From Haplosporangium gracile (taxonomy: Eukaryota; Mortierellomycota; Mortierellomycetes; Mortierellales; Mortierellaceae): a stretch of 40,194 nt of DNA. A program made the translations under genes and the position numbers. Location of the stretch: positions 1-40,194 of the forward strand of contig JAAAUF010000317.1 of the NCBI GenBank assembly GCA_015499985.1, given 5' to 3'. The notes below the pieces were generated by a model that had not been told where the DNA came from, did not search any database, and saw nothing but the letters and a program-made list of their open reading frames with translations. Positions 33,301-40,194 of this stretch are shown here, piece after piece; positions within the stretch are counted from its first letter, which is position 1; each line of letters opens with the position of its first letter.

Positions 33301-34197
33301 GACAAAAGGCAAAGCAGGAGGCTATGGGCTTGACTCCGACGACGAACGAGGATTGGACCCGACGACAGCGAGTGCTTTTTATGATTATGGGACTGTCAGC
33401 CCACTTCCGAGGTTTGAAGACGATGACCACACGAATGTTCCAAGAAGCTGTCCGGGCTAATATGCAGAGGGAATATGGCGGTGGCGGTGGCGGTGGTATC
33501 GGGAAGACAGCTAAAGCTGCCTCTACAAGAGACAACTCAGAACCTGATGAGGATCGGATTAACAAGGAGCTTTTGAGGCTACAGCTGGAGGAGGACTGTC
33601 TCATCATCCACACCGACGACTACGACGAGTCTGCACAAATGATCGTCAGCTTGACCGAGCAACTCGGTCAACGCCCTTACAAGTAAGTTGCGCGTGTCAC
33701 TTTCATTTCGTAAGAGCTCGGTGTTTGCGGGGAGTACTTCAGTAGAACTAATGTCAGGCTTACTCCTTTGTACTGTTATTAGGACGGGGCGCAAGACAGG
33801 ACTCAATGTATGCGTTGATGGTATCAAGAGTGGGGTAGGTTACAAAGACACCTGGGAATTGAGTCTTGAACAGATTCACATGGTAACACCCCAAGTGGCT
33901 CGCTCGATCGTAGCGGAATACCCGACCATCCGGTCGCTTTATGAGGGCTACAGAAGATGCGCGAGTGTTTATGACGCCTGGTCCATGCTCGAGGGTATTC
34001 CTGTAAGTTGTTTTTTTTTGTTTTATTATTTTTTTCTATGAGTGTTTGAGCTAAAAGGATACTGACGACCTACATTTATTTTGTGTTTTTCTACTGGATA
34101 CTAGGTGCAAAACAGGACGAGTGTGATTGGAAGGACTATCTCTAGAAGGGTGTATGATGTCTTCATGGGCGAGGACCCTGAAGCAGGCGTCTCGTAG
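30333..34197 (+). CDS. EME1: EME1/MMS4, regulatory subunit of the MUS81 junction endonuclease
   Basis: Non-catalytic partner of MUS81, the ERCC4/XPF-type nuclease that cuts recombination intermediates and stalled forks. Exons: 30333-30485, 30630-33682, 33783-34002, 34105-34197; 1172 residues, about twice human EME1. Residues 30-60 carry the EME1 motif VTKSAQVTINHIFDGQFIKK. VVVILSSDEED (about 109-119) looks like a SUMO-interaction motif, and three NPF units (PFDNPNPFDNPNPFDDP) follow at about 126-142. To residue 675 it is Ser/Pro-rich and probably disordered. Residues 680-785 are a charged Lys/Glu/Ala helix, likely coiled coil. The ERCC4-like fold starts at about 790 (SVREMVLCMEESMF) and lacks the GDxnERKxxxD nuclease motif, as expected for EME1. 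The end holds the helix-hairpin-helix region (IHMVTPQVARSIVAEYPTI). Confidence 0.92.
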
Positions 34198-34251
34198 AGT
34201 GAGGTACCGGATACTATTTGATACCCTCCCTAACCTTGCATGAGCGTGGCA

Positions 34252-34258
34252 TATAAAT
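34252..34258 (+). promoter_or_regulatory. Candidate TATA box of ATP10
   Basis: TATAAAT 143 bases before the ATP10 start codon and 55 bases after the EME1 stop. The whole ATP10 promoter must lie in or near 198 bases. Confidence 0.3.
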
Positions 34259-34394
34259 TTATTTTTTCACAGCCAGAACAGAAAAGTCACATAAATTTGC
34301 TACGTGGTCTGATCAGCCATATTTCCGGATCACTTTTGATTCGTCTTTTACATTCCTTTCTCGCCACACAAGGAAAACGCCCAACAAAACGGAG

Positions 34395-35936
34395 ATGTCG
34401 TCTGTTACAAGAACCACTACTGCCGCAAGGACATTACTCCGCACCTCATCCACCGCTGCTGCTCAGATTCACACCGGACCTTCGGCTGCCATCGCCTTCG
34501 CTTCTACAGCCTCGATCCGGAGATCCGCCCTTACAGTAGCAACAGAAGCCCGGAGGTCAACAGTAGCAGCAGCAGCAGTCGCAGGATCCAGACACAGCTT
34601 CACCACCAGCGCGCGCCAATTTCAGGAACAATTTACCAACAAGCGTGATACTGATGAAGCTGCAGCAGGATTGGCGGCAAAGGAGTTGCCCTTGTCACCG
34701 TACGGAGGTCGATTCGGAGTGCCGGAACAGCCCATGAGTACTAAATCTATTGCACAGGCGCAAGCCAACAATGGCCGTCGGTCGCCTTTCTCAAAAGCTA
34801 AGGAAGGTGTCAAGAATAAGGTCAATGATTGGACGGATGAGAAGAAAAATCTGGAAAAGCGCAAGGAGCTGTAAGTTTTGCTTTTTGTTATAGTTTTTTT
34901 TTGTAGTTAGAGGGGAAGATGTCTGATAGGACCGATCTGTGATATTAACATTGGCTTTTTTTTTGTATTGCGTATGTGGTTGGTATGGCGTAGGTTGCAT
35001 GATTTCCAGTCAGGATACTTTGCGGAATTCAGCGAGTTGTCAAAGACGGGATCCAAACTCTGGAAGGCAACCTCGAGCATGATCAACGCCGATGTAAGCA
35101 AGCCCTCGACAACTCACACCATGCCATTGTCTTCTTCGCAGTGGTTCAGTACCGAAGCCCGGCTTCCGCCGACTCTAACCACGTCTCTTTCCTTTCAATC
35201 TTCGGATGTTTCTAGAAAGCGCTGTATATGCCAAATATCATTGGAACATCGTTAAAGACATCAGAGTCCGTTGAATTGGTGGATCTGTTGAGGGGGAAGA
35301 TCAGTCTGGTGGCGATTTCAGGAACCCGGTTCGGTGAGGAGCATATCGAGTCGTACATGACCCCGTTCCTGAAGCGGTGGCCTATGACCGAGGCGAACAA
35401 CAGCAGTAAAGTCCAATTGGTCGAGGTAAGAATAGAAAAGGCTAGGAGACGTCGAAACTGCGAGCGTGGATTGTATTTGCTGGCAGGAAGGTTGATCATG
35501 TTCGGACGTACTTACTCATGTGTGACCTTGAACTTGATAGCTTAACATTCAGGAGAACCCATTGAAGGCAGGATTGGTCAGGATGATGGTTCCCTTTGTG
35601 AAAAAAACTATCCCAGAGGAGCGTCACGTAAGTCTCCACTGATACTTTGTCACTTTCATGGACACTTTGGACGAACGCATAAGAAGCAAGAACCTCAAAC
35701 TTATCGACTCAAAATTCTTTCGCTCTTTTTTCTCATAGGCAAACTACGTATTGCATTACAAGTCGATCAAGCATTTGAAGGACCCATTGAGCATGCAGAA
35801 CTCGTACCTGGGATATGTGTTCTTGGTCGATAGCAACTGTAAGATCAGGTGGGGTGCACATGGACCTGCTACAGAGGCAGAAGTCAAGACTTTGTTGGAG
35901 AGTGTGCAGAAGCTCTCTGAGCGTGGTGGGCGATAG
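34395..35936 (+). CDS. ATP10: Mitochondrial ATP synthase assembly factor ATP10
   Basis: Inner-membrane chaperone that helps subunit 6 (Atp6) assemble with the c-ring of F1Fo ATP synthase. Exons: 34395-34870, 34994-35093, 35216-35425, 35553-35627, 35739-35936; 352 residues; all introns GT-AG, phases 2, 0, 0, 0. The first 75 residues are rich in Arg, Ser, Ala and Thr without acidic residues until about 51, a mitochondrial presequence. The ATP10 domain shows LLHDFQSGYFAEFSELSKTG, MPNIIGTSL, ISLVAISGTRFGEEHIESY and, near the end, NSYLGYVFLVDSNCKIRWG. It follows EME1 on the same strand at 198 bp, so EME1 termination and ATP10 initiation are close. Confidence 0.92.
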
Positions 35937-36450
35937 ATTATCATTACTACTATTTTTCATTTATAGACACATTAAAAAAAAATAATAATTCATAAAAGTT
36001 CCTACGAATACTGCTTGTGCCACCAAATCGAACTTGACTGCAATCAACCGCGATGTGGATGCGACAAGTGTGCTGCTGATGTTGCGGTTGTGGGGGTTGG
36101 TTGATATTGTCAAATGAGATGATGCATGAAAGATAGGCGTGCTCCATTTTTGGCAACCGCGTAGGACAAAAAAAAAAGGTAAAAAAATTAGAGCGATGTC
36201 CGTCCGACTGATCCTCGCATACTGGGTCTGGTGCTCTCTCTTTTCATTTCACCCCAAAGGTCCAGTCCGCAGGTCCAGTTTTTGTGCCACGCAAGCCTCA
36301 CATACAAATTGGCATTTTTATCTTTCCTGCTTTTTTGCTAGTTTTCTCTCTTTCTTTCTTTCTTTCTTTCTTTCTTTCCTTTCTCTTCCCTGACCTTGTC
36401 CTTATTTGTCACCAATACTAGCAGGACCATCCCCTTCGCCCGCAACCAGC
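35937..36450. other. Intergenic region with a TTTC microsatellite
   Basis: ATP10 3' UTR, then no supported gene. A (TTTC)7 repeat lies at 36351-36378. The pyrimidine-rich stretch before 36451 resembles the leader of the decayed gene that follows. Confidence 0.5.
36351..36378 (+). repeat. (TTTC)7 microsatellite
   Basis: Seven perfect TTTC units in a longer pyrimidine run, 72 bases before the start codon of the decayed Ser/Pro-rich gene. Confidence 0.9.
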
Positions 36451-37242
36451 ATGGCGAACAACCACCATCAGCAATCAATTCAAAGCCAAGCCTATTCGTC
36501 GATTGAAGTTGCTGCGTACATTTGTTGAGATCTTGGACGATTCTATTGGATCCATGGATCATACGCCGTCAAAAAGACAGCCAATAGTAACGCCGGTGGT
36601 TCGACTCCTATCCCACCCGCCAGTCCCACCGTTCCCTCAGCGGCTGCCATCAACTCACCCCATTCTTCGCCTACCCACTCGACCGGATCCCCAGCAATTC
36701 TCTCGCTTGTCAAGGTGGCTCGTAGCCCCTCTGAGTCGATGGTGCCTGCCCTGGATGGACCCATGTCCAAGGAAAGCCCAATTATCAAGGAATCGGCCTT
36801 GATAACTGGACCGATTACTGTCCCTACGCGACCCTCGGTTCTTAATGCCAACAGTGCGATCTAGTTTCTCAGCAAGTCTCAGGAGCAAAAGGTGATCAGT
36901 CAAACGGTAGCCGCGGCTGGTCTCCGTGGTGCGCTGGATACCCCGTCAACTTGAACGAGTCCAACAGCAACAGTGTTCACAAACACAGTAGCAGTGTTAT
37001 CAACACTCTTGAGGTGGTAGAAGAGGTCACCGCGTTGGAGGAGTCGACAGCCATGTTCTCTGCTTCAGGCAATGGTGATGATAGCAATGCGCAACTATTC
37101 TCCTTCTTTTTCCCATTACGATGACAAAGGAGGAGATGGTCTCGAAAACGACAAGGATAAGGAACAGGGAGAACGGGTTCGACTCTTGTCTCTGCTTCTT
37201 GTCAAAGTGTTACCCGGCATGGGCTTAGCACAGCAAAAATAA
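36451..37242 (+). pseudogene. Decayed Ser/Pro-rich protein gene, unknown family
   Basis: A gene-like reading in frame 1 starts at ATG 36451 (MANNHHQQSIQSQAYSSIEV) and keeps good codon use to TAA 37240-37242, but is broken by TGA 36526-36528, TAG 36862-36864 and TGA 36952-36954. From about 36951 to 37095 the coding-like frame is frame 3 (NLNESNSNSVHKHSSSVIN, then LEVVEEVTALEES), after which frame 1 resumes (YSPSFSHYDDKGGDG) to the end. Total about 263 codons. The middle is Ser/Pro/Thr-rich (ASPTVPSAAAINSPHSSPTH; GPITVPTRPSV). I recognise no domain. Multiple independent stops make assembly error unlikely. AATAAA-like and AAT-repeat sequence follows directly. Confidence 0.5.
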
Positions 37243-37245
37243 ACA

Positions 37246-37266
37246 AATAATAATAATAATAATAAT
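37246..37266 (+). repeat. (AAT)7 microsatellite
   Basis: Seven AAT units just after the stop of the decayed Ser/Pro-rich gene. Confidence 0.85.
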
Positions 37267-37666
37267 TGAAACGTGGGTCTACTCTAACGAGATTGTAATG
37301 TGTGACACGGTCCATCTCGGAGATCTGACGGGGGTTGATAGACTTTTGTTTGTGGACCCTGTCACTTTCAGACAAACTCTTGAGAAATGTGCTGATGTTT
37401 TTGTGGTATTTGCAGGTTTAAGCTTTCTTGAACAATAAGCGCCATGGATGAGGGGTTATTAACAGTTTTCACTCCAATTAAAGACGATGAATTATTTTTT
37501 TCATTCCTCGTCATCCTCCTCTTCCGATCCCTCAACATCACTCTACCCCCCTCGTCCTGTCAAAATAGTCGTCAGCATTATCTTAGAGCTTTGGAAACCA
37601 GAATGGTCCTCGTGTTCTTTTTGGCTGCTGGATTTACTCGTCAGGATGCTTATCCCGAAAAACAAT

Positions 37667-37687
37667 AGCAGCAGCAGCAGCAGCAGC
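37667..37687 (+). repeat. (AGC)7 microsatellite, glutamine run in the decayed gene
   Basis: Seven AGC units. In the frame of the following coding-like sequence they read as CAG, a glutamine run. Confidence 0.9.
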
Positions 37688-38590
37688 CTGGTTCTCTCAT
37701 CAGTCCGACTCCCTCCAACGAAGAGGAAGGCGATAATAACGACTCATCGCTGAATATGGACGTCATGGACCCGGACCAGGACACGATATAGCTGTTACAG
37801 ATCAACAATACCGACAGCCCACATACCTTCCGTTACATACCCTTCTCTATACCGCTTTGCTCCTTCCACCTCGAGAAACTTGTCATCACTATCCCTGCTG
37901 GCCACGTAACCGACATCAATGACCCGCGCTCCTTTCTCTCTTTCCTTCTCCTTTCGCAACAACAGGAGAAGCAGGGACTGCCAATGACGGACGAAACCCC
38001 GGCCCCCGACGATTTTCGACATTTGCGAGCTCCTCCAGAACCTACCCCAGCTTAATCATCTCGAAATAGCGGGGCTCCGAAGCCGAGACCCGTCGCGTCT
38101 TGAGCCTTCTCGTAACCACCCTTATGAGAATGGATTGCCTGAATGTGTTGAAGGTTATTTTGGTGGGAAGTGAGAGCGGGAGTATGATGGAACAATGGGA
38201 TCGGTCCTTGCGGTGTATTCTCATTCAGCTCACGAGGTGACCTTGGAGTGGTGTGACGAGGAAGAGGCCAGCGAGCTTGAAGAAGATGACGAGGAGGATG
38301 CTGTTAACGAGGAACTGAAGACTGGAGTCGGGACGACTATAGCGACGACGACTTCTACGATTATTGGCACGACTACACCCACATCAAAAAAGAAACTCAA
38401 TCTTCCACGCCTCCCCAGCAATGCTCAGCTTCGGAGACGCTACGACTAACCGAACCGGGTTCTGCACCTATTGGCGAACTTGGACCAGATAGAGTATCTG
38501 CTAAAAGATGTGCGTTCGGTGTCGTTTGAGAATAGGTAGCTGGTTAGGAGGCACGAGATGGAATGGATGATGCGCATTGGATTTGGTTGA
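37669..38590 (+). pseudogene. Decayed leucine-rich-repeat-like (F-box/LRR type) gene
   Basis: Frame 1 from about 37669 reads a Gln run, then PGSLISPTPSNEEEGDN, a TAG at 37789-37791, and LLQINNTDSPHTFRYI continuing to about 38010. The reading then passes to frame 2: FDICELLQNLPQLNHLEIAG is a good leucine-rich-repeat unit. Frame 2 continues through TGA 38171-38173 (then EYDGTMGSVLAVYSH), an acidic and Thr-rich part, TAA 38447-38449, a second LRR-like stretch (NRVLHLLANLDQIEYLL), TAG 38537-38539 and TGA near 38588. One frameshift plus at least three nonsense codons in one consistent reading indicate a pseudogene. F-box/LRR genes are abundant in Mortierella-like fungi; no F-box is visible here, so that label is inference. 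Confidence 0.5.
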
Positions 38591-39168
38591 GGGGCCATGT
38601 TTCCCCGTGGGGGTAGTGGACGAGTCAGAGACCGTTTCGGGTGTTGGAGAGGAAGTGATGGAGGAGGGAAAAGGCTGGTGATGAGGTTGGTGAAGAAAAA
38701 CGGAGGAGGAGGGGGAGGGAGAAGGAGATGAAAGGGGTGAGTCGAAGTGGGAGAGAATGAAGGGGAGGTATGTGGTCCCATGTCCGCGGGATACGCGTGT
38801 TTCTTGTTTTGAAGACTGAGCGCGTAGTACAATGATAGTTTTTGCTGCAGGAAAAGTATGATCATTTTCTGTCCCTTCTTTTTTTTACTCACTTGAATTC
38901 CTTACTTTCGTTATGCATGAACAATAAAGCTTTTCTCGCCTTTATTTCATTTTTGGATCCATGGTGATATTTTTTAACGCTTTCAGAGGAGATGTGAAGA
39001 TATTATTGGACTTTTTGCTCATGTTTTTTGAGGCAGGGTAGATTAGTACGTGAAGAAGGGCTGTTTTTGGGTCCATAACGATGGTGATGAGGATGAGAAT
39101 GGGAATGAGGATAAGGATGATTTTTTTCACTCACCAAAACCTATAACAGATCGAGAGAGGAATTTAGT
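38591..39168. other. Intergenic region, no gene seen
   Basis: Purine-rich plus strand to 38760, then A/T-rich. A short repeated phrase (TTTTTGGATCCATGGTGAT near 38949 and TTTTTGGGTCCATAACGATG near 39064) marks the approach to the degenerate T-rich repeat tract. No convincing coding sequence. Confidence 0.45.
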
Positions 39169-39660
39169 TTGCCCTTGATTTATGCATGCCTCCTTTCTGT
39201 GCCCTTGGATTTTTTTTTGTTCTCCTGTCCCTGGATTGTTTTTTGTTCCCCTGCCCATCTGTTTTCGCGTCCCTTCCTTAGATTTTTTTTCTCGTCCTTA
39301 GATCTTTTTTTGATCCTTGGTCCTTTCTCATCCCTTGCTCTTTTCATGCCTCTGTGTTTTTTTTGATTTCTTCAACCCTCTAACGCGTTATCCTTTTTTT
39401 TTTTTTTATCATCCTTGACCCTTTCTCTCAGCTTGCCTTGATTTTTTTTTTTTCGCTGTAGTTCTCCCCAAACACTTGATCGCTTCGCCACCCTTCTTTT
39501 CAGAAAGTCTTGACTTTTTTGGGCCCTCCTCTTTTCAGGCATGTCTCTCATTCCTCGACGTGCCCTTGATATTTCTATCCCTCCTTTCTTTTACCTGTCC
39601 CTGGTTTTTTAGAAACCTCCTTTCTCGGCATGTCCTTGATCTTTTTTTATCTCTTGAGTT
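39169..39660 (+). repeat. Degenerate T-rich tandem repeat tract
   Basis: Many variants of a unit like (C/G)TCC(C/T)TTGATTTTTTT recur every 20-60 bases, for example GCCCTTGGATTTTTTTTTG, GTCCCTGGATTGTTTTTTG, GTCCTTAGATCTTTTTTTG, GCCTTGATTTTTTTTTTT and GTCCTTGATCTTTTTTTA. The spacing is irregular and the units are diverged. Translated frames in it are Phe/Ser/Leu-rich and not genes. It could be an old minisatellite or a decayed element. Confidence 0.55.
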
Positions 39661-40043
39661 ATTAGTCTGCGTTGGATCTTTCTCATACCAGGCTCAAATG
39701 AGGGTAGTGTTAACAAATCGATTTGTTTTGTTTTTTTTTATGGCCCTCTTCACGAATATAAAAAGATCGTTACTGACCCCCAAGCGTCCAGCACCGATAC
39801 ACTTCCACACTCGGATACTACCTCAAGACTCTAGAATCGTAACGGCGCTTTCGACACCTGCACAACTCTCACATACGCCTACCCATCCTTGACCAGACTC
39901 TCGTAAGGCTACATGAATACATATCCATTGTTGCACTTAAGAAGAAGCAGTGTACATTTATAACTGATATAATTTTCTATGTATCCTCATAAACGTCTCT
40001 TCTTTCCAACCGGCTTCTATCTCTTAACCCATTCTAGTCAACA
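39661..40043. promoter_or_regulatory. Promoter and leader of the right-edge secreted protein gene
   Basis: TATAAAAAG at 39757-39765 is a TATA candidate, 287 bases before ATG 40044. C/A-rich and then C/T-rich leader-like sequence follows. No other gene is seen. Confidence 0.35.
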
Positions 40044-40194
40044 ATGCGTTTCAAATACTTGCTTGCTCTGTCCGTCCTTTCGGCCATCGTGGTTGCTGTG
40101 CCTATCCCCCCTCCCGCTGATGGCCCTGCCCCCGCTGCTGCCCCCGCTGCTGCCCCCGCTGCTGTCCCTGCTATTGACGCCGCGACTGCCCCCG
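40044..40194 (+). CDS. Secreted Ala/Pro-rich protein, 5' part only
   Basis: ATG 40044 opens a frame that runs off the window after 50 codons. Residues 1-18 are a signal peptide (MRFKYLLALSVLSAIVVA), followed by VPIPPPADGP and tandem PAPAAAP / PAAAPAA units. Ala/Pro repeats of this kind are common in fungal cell-wall or surface proteins, where they act as extended linkers. The functional domain, if any, lies beyond the window. A leader ending in CAACA just before the ATG supports the start. Confidence 0.7.
   Translation, partial: MRFKYLLALSVLSAIVVAVPIPPPADGPAPAAAPAAAPAAVPAIDAATAP

Noticed and set aside
36590..36612. tRNA B-box-like sequence GGTTCGACTCC
   Set aside because: The flanking bases cannot form a T-stem and there is no matching A box or acceptor stem; it lies in a decayed coding frame.
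37160..37185. Second B-box-like phrase GGGTTCGACTCTTG
   Set aside because: A weak T-stem with two G-T pairs is possible, but no D-arm or acceptor stem can be drawn around it.
39476..39892. 138-codon frame in the T-rich tract
   Set aside because: Phe/Leu/Ser low-complexity translation produced by T runs; no coding bias.

Overview
This is a 40.2 kb piece of a filamentous-fungus nuclear genome. Genes are split by short GT-AG introns (two are GC-AG), 5' leaders are pyrimidine-rich with A/C-rich ends, AATAAA signals follow several stops, and codon third positions favour C/G in the housekeeping genes. The gene set plus large NACHT/pentapeptide/WD40 proteins is typical of early-diverging fungi; I infer a Mortierella-like species (Mortierellomycota), with moderate confidence, from family knowledge rather than from a marker gene.

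Left third (1-16.6 kb), accessory in character. A decayed non-LTR-retrotransposon-like 3' end lies at the left edge. A frame-disrupted gene with a 48-nt internal repeat follows (about 2042-3173). Next comes an intact four-exon HEN1 small-RNA 2'-O-methyltransferase (3897-5765, +), then two tandem minus-strand STAND/NLR-type genes. The first (5827-8372) is broken by a frameshift, a nonsense codon and loss of most WD40 blades; the second (9422-14632) is an open frame of 1736 codons with a NACHT NTPase, pentapeptide-like repeats and about 22 WD40 blades.

Middle (16.6-36 kb), mostly housekeeping. It holds a small secreted eight-cysteine WAP-like peptide (16650, +), a 10-N assembly gap, HMG-CoA synthase (17992-20139, -), a PPIL3-type cyclophilin (21787-22979, -) divergent from ESF2/ABT1 (23253-24569, +), cytosolic prolyl-tRNA synthetase (25167-27522, +), a PCID2/CSN12-type PCI protein (27919-29794, -) divergent from an unusually long EME1 (30333-34197, +), and the mitochondrial ATP synthase assembly factor ATP10 (34395-35936, +).

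Right end (36-40.2 kb). Two decayed genes sit next to each other: a Ser/Pro-rich protein remnant (36451-37242) and a leucine-rich-repeat-like remnant (37669-38590). They are followed by a degenerate T-rich repeat tract and the 5' end of a secreted Ala/Pro-rich protein cut by the window edge.

The housekeeping genes cover sterol/isoprenoid synthesis, ribosome biogenesis, translation, mRNA export, recombination repair and mitochondrial assembly and have no evident operon-like link. The most interesting part is the left third: an RNA-silencing enzyme, two NLR-like receptors (one dying) and a secreted cysteine-rich peptide lie within about 13 kb. That grouping suggests an innate-immunity/non-self-recognition neighbourhood, but a functional link is only a hypothesis.
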